Position numbers and translations under genes: made by a program. This document shows, piece by piece, positions 1 through 10,725 of a DNA stretch of 64,000 nt. How positions within the stretch are numbered: the first letter of the stretch is position 1; each line of letters starts with the position of its first letter. The notes under the pieces are model-generated. The model was not told the DNA's origin, ran no database searches, and saw only the letters and a program-made list of their open reading frames with translations. This DNA comes from Celoporthe dispersa (taxonomy: Eukaryota > Ascomycota > Sordariomycetes > Diaporthales > Cryphonectriaceae): positions 1,240,501 to 1,304,500 of the forward strand of contig WAID01000015.1 of NCBI GenBank assembly GCA_016584495.1, written 5' to 3'.

Positions 1-1596
1 GCGGCCAGCCTGCCCGCCACGAAAAGGGGCACATCGTCCCTCCACATCAGGTCCTCGTTCAGGCAGGGAAATCCCCCGACGCCGCGTATGGGATAGTCCC
101 TCAGCATGTTCTGCATGTAGGGCAGGGTTGTGAAGTCCGACTGGATGCCTGTGGCGAAGTAGATGTAGTCGAGCGGGGGCAAGTCCATGATCGGGGGTTC
201 GGTCTTGATACACCACGCACCGCCTCCTCCATCAGCAAGAGCCTCAAAGTGCGCTCCTGTCAGCGCCGTCTTCTCAAACATCTTGAGCCGCCCGCTCGAC
301 AGGTGTGGCTTGAGCCTCTTCATGAAGGCCGGCGTGATACTCCCGCCGCCCCGCGCCTCCTTGATGATCTCCAGCCGCTCCTCGTCCGAGTCGGCCTGGT
401 GGAAATATGCCTGGTGCAGGGTCTTATACTTGCCCATCCAGTGCAGATCGACATCAAAAGCCTTTGTCCGTAAAGGGCCGCGCATGATGTGCCAGACCCT
501 CCCGACGCCACTGCGGATGGCAAGGTCCGAGAGCTGGGCCGAGGTGAGACCGCCGCCGACGACGAGGATGTTGGTCTGGCGGCCAGCCTGTAAGCGCTGC
601 TGGACGATGGGGTCGGGAAACTGGTTCTGTGGTATCCTCATGCTGTGACATGCCTGGGGCATCTCTTCGGCGCCTCTGGCAGCGTCGTGTCCTGGAAACG
701 ACAACGAGGGGATCGTAGGCAGGACTGGTGCGTTGGCTGGCCCGACGGCGAGGATGACGGCGCGGGCGTGGCGTACTGACTGGTTCGTCACGACTGTGAA
801 GAGTTTGTCATGGGAATCGGTGTCTTCTAGGACGCCAAACCGGATGTCCACGACCTCTTCCTTACGGACGAGGCCAGCTTCCAGCTGATAGCGGCGAGCA
901 ACGCAGTCGCAGTGGTCACAGAACAGGGACTGGGATGGGGTGTAGTAGTCCCACTGGTCCCGTTGGTTTATGTCGATAGCATCCTCTCTCCTGGTGTGTA
1001 AACGTGAGCCCATAGAACTCTTCTTGCATGATATCAGGAAAACAATCGGATACAATGACTGACCTGCCACCACTGAACCGGTTCTTCTTCTTCTTTTGGT
1101 GCTTGCTGATCTCCTTACCTACACAGCCTCTGATCTCCACCAGCTCCTCCGCCCTGCCCTGCGAATGGGCATGCGACAACAACGAGTCGCGGTCTAGAGG
1201 ATCAACGTGCCAGAGCATGGGGCTCCGCAGGTGACTGATGTCGAAAGTGGAAAACAGTCTTCTCCAGCGGCCCAGCCACTTATCATCACTCGAGTCCAGG
1301 ACCGCCATCTTGTAACAGCACTGCGGCTTGCTGCAGCAGGCGGGGGAGACACGTCCTGTCTTGGTCTGCTTCAGGGCGACCCTCCTTCCGTGTTTGTTCA
1401 GCCAGTGGAAACGGCGGTGTTCTTCGTCGGTGAACATGGCGGAGGGGGCTTGTTCTCGGATCCTCGCGGCGGCTGCGAGGCCACATGGTCCACCGCCGAT
1501 GATGAGGACGCCAAAGACCTCGGGATCATGGTCGAGGTGAGACCAGCCATCTGTGCTGGGCAGGGGGTTTTTTGTTTGATGGTTGTTATGGGCCAT
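1..1596 (-). CDS. FAD-dependent oxidoreductase, 3' part cut by window edge
   Basis: Partial flavoprotein whose C-terminus runs off the left edge. Exon 1 is 1596-1064, the intron 1063-991 (73 bp, GTCAGT to CAG) and exon 2 990-1; joining AG|G gives one open frame to the edge. Residues about 31-43 carry the Rossmann motif IIGGGPCGLAAA, expected to bind the FAD ADP moiety. A second glycine loop in exon 2 (VVGGGLTSAQ) fits NAD(P)H binding. This places it among N-hydroxylating monooxygenase-like or OSGIN-like FAD/NAD(P) oxidoreductases; the substrate cannot be told. I start at MAHNN rather than the in-frame ATG at 1683 because the upstream residues look untranslated; that choice is uncertain. Confidence 0.75.
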
Positions 1597-2539
1597 TGAT
1601 GTTTTTTGGCGTCGTGGTGGGCGAACCTTGGAACCTTGGGGAGCTGAGGAGACCTTCTCGATAATATTGACCCCAGGACACATCTCGGGGGGGGGGGGGT
1701 GGAAAAGGGCAGGTTTATATGTGCGAAATGGATTTATTATGTCATGAGTACCTTGAAGGCCATTTCCTAACGCCCATTTGAATGTGGAAAGGAGCCTTTC
1801 TCACCACATGCAGCGAGCAGAATAATTACTATCGACCCAAGCAGTCTGAGCAGCGAGGGCGCAGTGTCCAGGAAGCAGAATGTGTCAGTCCGCATTCTTC
1901 ACAACATACTCATTCCTATTCCGAATAGAAAACACTCAATAAAAAGCCCGTTCAACTCTGAAAATGATACTTGTGGTTTCAATTTATGGATCCTCGAGTT
2001 CCTGGAGGATAATTATGTCTTGAACTTGCGGCTGGAGGCAAAGACTGAGGACCTTGATGGACAACATTCTACGCAGAGTCGCTACCCTGAGGTCCTGGGC
2101 CCTCGATAATCTTTTTTAGGTACACCACTGCACATCCGAGTAGTCGCTTCAAGGCTGATGAGTAAATGATCTCTCATCTTACAGCTTAGTCCTCTGTGTG
2201 ATGCCTCTCAGTCATCAGTTCTTCTCTGCCCTCCGATGTCCTCTTTCGTCGGAGCCACAATGGCAAAAATTGAACAGCGGGCTTAGGAAAGTAGAATGAA
2301 TGATATTGAATAAAGCACAAAACATTGTTATGGAACACACTCATGATCAGAAAGAGATCTGCCCATCTTGTACGAAGCAGGGAGGATTTTTGTGAACCTC
2401 CGAAAGTCGAAATCATGGCTTACCCAGTGGGCCGGGGTTAGGGTCAGCGATAGGAACCGGAAGCTTTTCGGGCTGTGGTTTCTCTCGTGCTCACTGCCCG
2501 TCTTCTACCCTCGCACAGAAAGACAAGCAAGACCACAGC
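1597..2539. other. Gene-free spacer, partly AT-rich
   Basis: This is the probable promoter region between the oxidoreductase (-) and QTRT2 (+). It is noticeably more AT-rich between about 1690 and 2420 than the flanking genes and has a G10 tract near 1687. The short open frames show no recognisable domain. An old degenerate insertion is possible, but I see no terminal repeats. Confidence 0.5.
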
Positions 2540-4170
2540 ATGTCAGATAGGAACGGAGAGGAGGGCATGAGATTTGACATCCTCAAGGCCGTCGCGGGCG
2601 ATGGAGCAACGGCGAGACTGGGCAGGCTTGCCCTGCCAAAACGACCGGCGGTCGAGACACCAAACTTCTTCACCATGACCTCGAGGGGGGTCGTCCCTCA
2701 CCTGACGCCAGACACAATCGCCAGACATTGTCAGTTTTCGGGGGCGTATATGGCCATGGAAGACTGTGAGTGAAAATATCCAGGCGGGAGGTTTTGGTAT
2801 CCTCCTCAAAGGAAGCTCATGACAGGCTGGCTGACAGAGACTCTCTCCTCCCGCCTCCCCCCCCAGTGGTTGAGAAGTCACAGAAGAATGTGACCAAGAC
2901 ACCAGCTGTGGCCAAGATCCCAGCCCAGGATGGGAAGCGCCTTCATGCCTTCGCGGCCCTCCCATCGTCCAGCATCACTATCCTCGGACCACGCCGGATA
3001 CCCGCGGTCAAGGCGAGCACGGGGAATAGCGACACCTTCATCCAGATCTTCACCTCCAACGGCTTCCAGCCCCTCACCAACACCTCCTACGTCGCCTCGA
3101 TCGCGGAGTTGAAGCCAGACATCGCCATCCCGCTGGCAGACATGCACTACGCCGCCGTCGCGATGACGACGCCCCAGGCAAAGGGCGTGAGGAGGATGTG
3201 CGAGCGCACCGAGGACTGGATGAGCGAGCTGCACAGGTCCCTCGACCTGGCCGACCTGCGCGCCTCCAACACGTCCATCTTCGCGCCCACCCTGCCGGCC
3301 CCGCGCTCTGTCCAGTGGGAGTACCTCGGCCGCCTCTCGGGTGACCTCCTCGACAAGCTCTCCGGCCTGGCGGTCTACGACGTCGACATCCTACCCGACC
3401 TGTCCAGCTACCCGTCCCTCCTCCCCTTACCGCGCCTCTCCCTCGACGTGCTCCTAGACCCTCACGAGATCCTCCGCCAGGTCTCCCTGGGCATCGACAC
3501 CTTCCTCATCTCCTTCCTCAACGCCGTATCCGACGCCGGCGTGGCCATGTCTTTCACCTTTCCCCCGCCCTCCACGCCCGCAGGCACCACCACCACCACC
3601 ACCACCACCACCGCAGATGGCACTGGCCTTCTCCCCTTGGGCATCGACCTCACCGAACCAGACCACGCCACCGCCCTCGCCCCGCTCGTCCAAGGCTGCA
3701 CCTGCTACGCCTGCACAGCCCACCACCGCGCCTACCTGCACCACCTCCTCAACGCGCGCGAGATGCTCGTCTGGACCCTGCTCCAGCTCCACAACCACCA
3801 CGTCATGACCCAGTTCTTCGCCGGCGTGCGAACCTCGCTCGCCGCGGGAGCCGAGAGGTTCGAGGAGGACTGCAGGGCGTTTAGCCGGGCGTATGAGCCC
3901 AGCCTTCCCGTAGGGATGGGCACGCGGCCTAGGGCGAGAGGGTATCATTTCAAGAGTGGGCCTGCGAACGAGAGGCGGAATAAGGTTACGTGGCAGCTGC
4001 TGCAGGAGGGGCAGGCGGCGGGGCAGGGGAGGGACGAGGCTGCGGTGGCGGCTCTGGAGGAGAAGCTGGCGAGAGATGAGATGGAGACGCCGGTTGCGCC
4101 GAGCGATGAGGTGGGCGCGGTGGAGCTGGTGAGGGAGGGCTCTGGGGAGGTTGATATCAAGGGGAGGTAA
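2540..4170 (+). CDS. QTRT2: Queuine tRNA-ribosyltransferase accessory subunit 2
   Basis: Non-catalytic partner of the eukaryotic tRNA-guanine transglycosylase, which swaps G34 for queuine in GUN-anticodon tRNAs. Exons are 2540-2765 and 2867-4170; the intron 2766-2866 has a GTGAGT donor and a long C-rich tract before CAG. The product is 509 aa. The N-terminus (RLALPKRPAVETPNFF.TSRG) is typical of TGT family barrels. The zinc site CTCYAC followed about 28 residues later by His (residues about 385-420) matches CxCxxC...H. An uninterrupted Thr run (about 8, codons near 3589-3612) interrupts the middle and looks like a lineage-specific insert. The assignment to the accessory rather than catalytic subunit rests on overall resemblance to QTRT2/QTRTD1. 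The tail is Glu-rich. Confidence 0.85.
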
Positions 4171-4293
4171 TGGGTAGGGGGGGGGTAGGAAACGACTAGC
4201 ACGATAGATGATACCATATTACTTCTGGTTCTAGTATAGATAGGCAGATGGTTCACACACTAAAAGGACGAAAGCATTACAAAGTGATACACC

Positions 4294-4306
4294 AAAAAAA
4301 AAAAAA
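4294..4306 (-). terminator. Pol III T-run terminator of tRNA-Ile
   Basis: Thirteen consecutive T on the minus strand, 8 bases beyond the tRNA discriminator base, are a strong RNA polymerase III stop signal. Confidence 0.75.
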
Positions 4307-4314
4307 GGGATATC

Positions 4315-4414
4315 TGCTCCGACTCGGACTCGAACCGAGGGCGCCGACAGAGTGGCATCTTTTCCGAAAGATGAGCTATAAGACCGGGGCTTTGACCAAC
4401 TAAGCGATCGGAGC
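4315..4414 (-). tRNA. tRNA-Ile(UAU) with intron
   Basis: On the minus strand the 7-bp acceptor stem GCTCCGA/TCGGAGC closes perfectly (4408-4414 with 4316-4322) with discriminator A at 4315. The D stem GCTT/AAGC and T stem CTCGG/CCGAG with loop TTCGAGT are clear. The anticodon loop reads CTTATA, giving anticodon TAT. An intron of about 24-27 nt follows position 37 and folds into a hairpin, CATCTTT pairing with AAAGATG around CGGA. The anticodon stem is weak, with two G-U pairs (CCGGT/GTCGG). Ile(UAU) genes of eukaryotes normally carry introns, which supports the call; Lys(CUU) was considered and fits the stems worse. Confidence 0.82.
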
Positions 4415-4787
4415 CTGATGCTTTTGTTTCTTGCAGCAGTAGTCAGAGAACGCCTATATCAAGTAACCAAGCGAGGAGGACCCAGGGGATTATGGGACGA
4501 GTTCGGGAGAGGCGGGGTGTTCCGTGTGACGTGACTCTCACCTCCGTACGGCTGCGTGCATTGCCCAGACCTATCATCAGTATAACAGACAGCACGGGTG
4601 AGGGGGGGGGGGGATTTCCAGCATCTATCGTCTCGGAGTGTGTTGTCATTAGGTACAACACAGTCTGGACGGGTCTCGAGGGCATGTCGAGGTCTACGTG
4701 CTTGATATCGTCAGCCAGACTTCACCGAGGTCTATAAAAGGCTTTCCATTTTTTTTTCTCTTCTTTCTTTTACTTCTTCTCATCTTT
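4415..4787. other. Spacer between tRNA-Ile and AP-3 delta
   Basis: Contains the upstream flank of the tRNA and the 3' flank of AP-3 delta, with a G10 run at about 4601 and T-rich stretches at 4749-4790. No gene seen. Confidence 0.5.
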
Positions 4788-7700
4788 TCAAGGAAATTCA
4801 AGAGGCTCTTGTGTCTCCTCAGGAGGCTTTGGCTTCTTCTTCTTCTTGGGCTTGACCGTAGCCTCTCCAGCACCTGCAGCAAAGCCCTCCTCTCCATTCC
4901 CTCCCTCAGCTTCCCCCTGACACCGCGGTGGGCTTCTTCTTCTTCTTCTTCACTTTGGTAGCAACAGGCTCGCCCCCTTCCTCTCCCTCGACCTTTGGCC
5001 TGGTTGCCCTCTTCTTCCTCTTCTTGATCACCGTGCCCTCGATATCCACCCCTTGCGCGACTTGTATCCTCTCGTTAGCCCTCTGCATCTCCAGCCGCAA
5101 TCTCTCGACCTCCTTCATGGCCTGTGCCATCTCCGCCTCTTCCTGCTTCTGACGCTCATAGTCGTACCCAGAGCCGTTCGCAGTGTCGTCGCCGCCTTCC
5201 AGTGCGAGGCTGCCAATATTGCTTGAGTCCACCTGCAGTAGCGACTGTTTGAGCTTCTTGGCGCGGGCCTTCGTGAGGGCGTCTGAGTTGTTTTCTGAAT
5301 CGTAGTGACGCGGCGTGGACCCGCCGCTGCCCGCCAGGTTCTCATCCTGGGCGACGACCACACGCTGCCGCGGTTTTGGTCGCAGGCCAAGGTTCGACGT
5401 CGGTCCGGCGCTCTCGACTTTACCGAGGTCGAGTTGCATGACGGGTATCGAGTCTATATCGAGGTCAGGACCGTTCGCGGTCTGCAGAATATTGTGAATA
5501 GGTGTCGAGGTTCCGGTGCGGTTGGTGGGCGCCTGGATGTAGAACGGATCATCTCTGTTCCTCTCATCGCGCTCTGCCTTCCGCCTTGCCAGGATGTCAG
5601 CGTCGAGGTAGCTGTCCTCGCTTGCCTGGTATGAAGTTGCGACCTCCTCGGGCGCGTCTGCGAGTCTGTTGATGGCAGGCTCGCTGGACGAGGTCGTTGT
5701 AGGTGGCGGTCTCTGGTAATAATAGACCTCGAATTCGTCTTCGTCCTCCATGCCGAGGGCGACTGTGTCTGCGGCAGACAGCAGCCTATTGAGGTTGGGG
5801 TGGATGGGCTCATCAAGGTCGAGTCCGGCTGGCACTGGCACATTCATCTGCGCACCCGGGGCCACAGAGTTCAGCTCCCACCCAATGAATAAGGAAGGAA
5901 TTGCCTGGGTGAGTAGCAGTGGTGGGTCTTGTTGGACCTCGTCGGTCGAGGTGGGCTGCCCAGAGACGGCCTCGGAAGTAAGCTTGAGGAGTTCGGTGAA
6001 TTCCACCGCACGCTCTTGGACCTCGAGGCTGGGATGAAGAGCTAGGGGTTCCAGCACGTGTACTATTCGCGCCAACAAAAGGGATGTCTTGGCCTTCCGC
6101 TCCGATGTCCAGATATCAAGGTCACTCCCGGCGACCTGGGCGAAGATCTTGATCGTCGCTTGTAGGCAAGAGGCCAGGACGTCGGGATACTTGGCATGCG
6201 GTATTATCTGCAACAGGTGTCCCAAGCTATCTTCCGAGGACGTCAGCTGGTCAGAGTATTCTCCGACCATCCATGCAACAGGTCTCAGCGCGCCTGATGT
6301 GACGGATTGTGCCGAATTCGACTCGATGCCGTATTGGCGCAGAATCAGCTCGGCAGCGTTCACTGCAGTGGGCCTGATTACTTTGACCTTCACTGCCAAG
6401 CTCCTCAGCTCGTTTCCGATCTTCTCTGATATGTCTCCTGCCGACAGTTGGGTGGACGTCGCAGTCTGGTCGAGGCCGTCGCTAATATGCCTTGAGACGG
6501 GAGCCATCCGCACAAGTTGCGTCAAGATGTCGATGTACCATTCGAAGTCGACAAGGTTGCTGTAATTGTCTTGGGAGCACATGGTCAGGATCCGGCCAAT
6601 TACCTCAATCCTATAGTCATCTGGTAACGGTGGCGCCTGCTCGGTCTCTTTCTCGTGTGGGTTGATGGCGACCTCGGCGTCCACGTCCTCGTCTGAGCCC
6701 GTCTCCAGTCGTTTCGCCGTTGGCCTGGCAGAAGGAGTCGAATTCTTCAGCTGCCTCATGAGGCGGCTTACTATTGATATTAAATTGTCGCTGCTGACCA
6801 TGCCCCTGACCAAATTCAAGGCCTGAATGCGGATGGTGATGTCGGGACTGTCGATACACTCCATAATCACATCCTCTTGCTGAGCAACCAGGAAAGAGTG
6901 TGTTATGACAATTTTGTTGAAAGCCAGCAGGGCGACGTATTTCACTAAGATTGGAAGAATCAGCCTGGTATACTGGAAGAGGAACAAGTGGTGGTGGCCT
7001 ACGGTTGGGATCACCATCAACCATAATCATGCCTCGGAGTTTTGTGGCACACAGAGAAGCGATCTCTTCCCTGTCTGATACATCATCGGACTCCCCGAGA
7101 ATACCACCCTGGATAATCCCATTGATGCATTCGTAAAGGAGAGACATAGCTGGCGTGGTCCGTATCAGGTCTGTGAGAGGAGGTAGCAGTTTTCGAACAA
7201 GTCGAGGCTCCAGAGGCGTCAAGGTAGCAAACTATCAACCTGTCAGCCAAGGTACATGCACACGTGCTCGGCCAGACATACCAGCTTGATCAACTTGATG
7301 GCCATCCAATTATTGTTGCCGTCGACCAGAAGTTCAAACAGCCTCGGTGCCAGAGGGAGAAAGTCATTTGGCCGCCTCCAGCCCAGTTCACAGACGACAT
7401 TCACGATGGCAGCCGTGACACTGGGGTCTTCGTCTGGGGACATGAGGCGGTCCTTGATCTGCGGCCATGCTGCCCTGAGTGTCTCTGGATATACCAGCGC
7501 TAATCTGTATAATGTGACAATAGTCTTCTTTCGGATCGAGGGGTTGCTGGAGGTGAGACGCGGTATGAGATCGGAGAGGGTTGACAGGGCCAGCGAAGGG
7601 TTGATTACGTGAGGAAGGGCAGTGATCGGAAGGATTATCGTCGTCGCTGAAGGAGAGGCCAGGTCCTGGGCAGAAGAGTAGTTAGCGGTCAAGCAGTCTC

Positions 7701-8171
7701 GTCGTCTAGTTGCAGATCTGGTCATGTGCAAACCTTCTTGATTAGGTTCGTGGCCAGCATCAGGACTTCGGTGTCGGGTCGGAAGCTCTGAACGGCGGCC
7801 AGGTAACCAATGCGCTTCTGGTGGTACTTGGCAGAAGACATGACCTCGAGGACGTGGAAAGAGGCCCAGGACATGTCGTGGCCCATCATCTCGAGGTAAC
7901 AGAGCTTGAGCAAGGCAGTCGCCTTGAGATCTGTCATCCTATCTCAGTCTCCAAGCAAGTCGACAGCCAAGGGCAATGAACGGCCCACTAACCCATGTCC
8001 TGCGTTCGAACTTCGGCGCGACATTCCTTCAGACAATTTTGAATGTACTCCTTCTCATGGCCTTTGTGGTTCCGTAGGCCACGGATGAAGTCGTATAGAG
8101 ACTTCTCGAACCTGCCATCATTTCAGCTTCTGGGCTCTCGCACCGCACTCGTCGACCATGGCAGCATACAT
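4788..8171 (-). CDS. APL5: AP-3 adaptor complex subunit delta
   Basis: Large HEAT-repeat adaptin of the AP-3 coat, which sorts cargo from Golgi/endosome to the vacuole. Exons: 8171-8170, 8111-7993, 7930-7734, 7665-7282, 7231-7003, 6944 to the stop. Introns are 58, 62, 68, 50 and 58 bp. The protein opens MFEKSLYDFIRGLRNHKG, the delta-adaptin N-terminus, and continues with HDMSWASFHVLEVMSSAKYHQKR and AMSLLYECINGIIQGG. The C-terminal third is low-complexity, with a coiled coil and lysine blocks. The ATG is split by the first intron (AT|G). As read, the frame stops at 4906 (989 aa); dropping one base of the C5 run at 4913-4917 continues through a second lysine block to a TGA at 4788 (1028 aa), which I favour. 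Confidence 0.88.
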
Positions 8172-8785
8172 CTTGTCGAGACGAGGAGGGAGTCGCCTCT
8201 CCTCAAGTCACGTCGGGGTTGGGTTCGGTCGGGTTGGGGAGGAACTGTGGCTCGAAATCTAGGAGAATGAGAAGATGGAAGGGATTTGACGCATATCTTC
8301 TGAGATCATCTTGCAGGCGCGGTCATGAAGTCCCTCCGTTGCGGCGTGCTGGCTCGTTCTGCGAAGGATGAGGTCTGTGGTGTGTAGAGCAATTCGTCAC
8401 GCAGCCACTTTGTTACCCCGAGTCAAAGCTACAGCAAGCATAGCACATCATCGCTTCCGGGTGCCCCACGCTACAGGGTCCCTCCCCTGTACCTCACCCG
8501 CCCACGTAATAATTGCACCCTGAGGGGCTTCCTTAGGAGGGAACTGGCTACCTGAACCTCTTTCTCTTGACGACCTGCTGGTCTACTGGTGATCCCTGGT
8601 CGTAACCTCTGGCCTGCCAAACAGCTTACCAGACACCAAATACCTCAAGCTGCTGCTCCCGCCATCCTCGTCCTCTGCACAGGAACCCTACGACCGGAAT
8701 TTTTCCGTATAGACCGACAGCCCCTCGTCCTCATTTCATCGATCGATCTGTCTACTTAACTCGACACGCCGAGCACTTCTCGATC
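8172..8785. promoter_or_regulatory. Divergent promoter, AP-3 delta / EMC2
   Basis: About 0.6 kb separates the two start codons on opposite strands, so both promoters and leaders must lie here. CT-rich stretches occur just upstream of EMC2. No TATA box stands out. Confidence 0.5.
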
Positions 8786-9930
8786 ATGGCCCCGTCGCTC
8801 CTTCATCCCCCGAGCCAGCTCTCTCCGCCGCAAGCCCTAGAGCTGTCGCAGCGTGCACCACACATACTCCAGGGCTCGCCGAGCACCATCTCGTCGTCGG
8901 TATTGACGTCACTGTTCTCCGCGCCGGAGAGTACAGAGCTATGGATGACCTACGAAAACCTGCTGCTGTCATGCCTCCGGACAGGCGACGAGCAGTCCGC
9001 CCACCAATGTCTCGAGAGACTTGTCAAGCGGTTTGGCGATGACAATGAGCGAATCATGGCTTTCAGCGGCCTGGTCAAGGAGGCCGACGCGTCTAGTAAT
9101 GCCGAACTCGAGAAGGTGCTTAAGGAATACGATGCAATCTTGGCCGAGAATAACACCAATATTGTCAGTGGCTTGTCTCCCGAGTCTACCAGTGGTCGTT
9201 TGTATATTGACTGTGTGTTAGCCCGTCACGAAGCGGCGTATCGCATTACTTCGCTCACTAGGCCGTACTGCTGATGCGGTCTCCGGGTTGACTGCCTTGC
9301 TGGACTTCTGTCCCGTCGACGCAGAGTCCTGGGCTGAGCTTGCCGACATCTACTTGTCTCAGGGCTTGTACGCGCAGGCCATCTATTCTCTGGAGGAAGT
9401 CTTGGTCTTAGCACCAAATGCCTGGAATGTCAGTAATAGTGAGGACAAGAGAACATGTATCTGAACTGACTGGATGATGTAGATGCACGCCCGGCTGGGA
9501 GAGGTGGAATATATGGCCGCAACGGCTTCCGGTGCGGATGATAGTGCCGCTCGCAAGTATCTTGCAGAGTCCTTGAAGAGATTCTGCAGAAGCATCGAGC
9601 TCTGTGACGACTATCTGCGCGGTTACTACGGTCTCAAACTGGTGAGTGGATCGGGAGAGAAGCACTAGCAAGATCATACTGATTGGTATTCAGGTCACCA
9701 CCAAGTTTTTAAACGATCCTTCCAAATACAGCAAACAAACTGATTCAGATGACTTTTTGTTCCCCGCAAAGGGTACTGTCGAGAAGCTCAGCGAGAAGGC
9801 TACAGAGAAACTTTCCGAGATTGTCCGCCGAAGTAATTCGAAGGAGAAAGGCTGGTGTGGCTACGAGGAGTCGGAGCTTGCAGCCGCACGCGAACTTCTT
9901 TCGAATGAGTCGACCGGCGTTGTTAGATGA
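8786..9930 (+). CDS. EMC2: ER membrane protein complex subunit 2
   Basis: TPR subunit on the cytosolic face of the EMC insertase, which inserts tail-anchored and multipass proteins into the ER. Exons: 8786-9163, 9222-9428, 9483-9641, 9694-9930, giving 326 aa; introns are 58, 54 and 52 bp with GTCAGT, GTCAGT and GTGAGT donors. The TPR core is evident at PVTKRRIALLRSLG, DAESWAELADIYLSQGLYAQAIYSLEEVL and APNAWNMHARLGEVEY, which are hallmarks of the EMC2/TTC35/Oca3 family. A helical lysine/glutamate-rich tail follows. The start fits a clean upstream context and the first methionine. No oddities; every splice keeps frame. Confidence 0.9.
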
Positions 9931-10687
9931 GGGGTCGCGCGATCCTTGGCATATCACGGCTCTACGTTACATGCTCGGGCCAATGACGTGGTCAGGATGC
10001 ACAATTTACCAGCGCCGCCGTCTCAGTCATCACAGGAACAGACAGAACCTGACAGGTACAGGTCGGTCCAGGACCTCAGCAAGCACTTTTGGTGCCTTTA
10101 GTTCTCGCCGTGCATCTCCGAGGGATCCACTGGCAGTCAAGAGTGGCAGACGACCTCGCACGTGGCATTAATCGACTGGTGCTGGGTTGGACGTCGGTGC
10201 TTGGAACGAGGCTCGGGGTGGGTTCTGAAAAGCCCGGCTACCGCCACTTCTCGACTGCGCCCCCAGAGGCTTATCCTGCCCTTACATTGGAATTATGGGC
10301 CTGCATCGAGGTCTTGACTTCCCCTGCGACCTGAGTTGATGCATTTCCTTGTTCATGGCCTCAGGGCCCAGGTTCTTCTGTCCCTTCTTAACGCCCCTGA
10401 ACGAGCTCGACCACACGTTATTGTGCCAATGTTGTCGTTGGCGAGGCCGACTTTATTACAGCCTTCCAGTCGGAAAGCCTCTTGGCATGTCAGTCTTGTT
10501 AGGGTTTCAATATCTACGCAGCTCACGCAGAACTTCAAGACTGCTACCAGCGCCGAAATAGAATCAGCACGAATATATTATTTTTGTTCAACTGACTTCC
10601 CGTAGTAGATGGTGAACCTTCATGAAGCGCTGATCACTCGAGCAAGTGAGAGCAGGAGAGGGACACAAAGTGGGCCCCTCACCAAAC

Positions 10688-10725
<38 letters not shown>

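Noticed and set aside
10689..10722. Retroposon poly(A) tail
   Set aside because: No element body, reverse transcriptase or target-site duplication.
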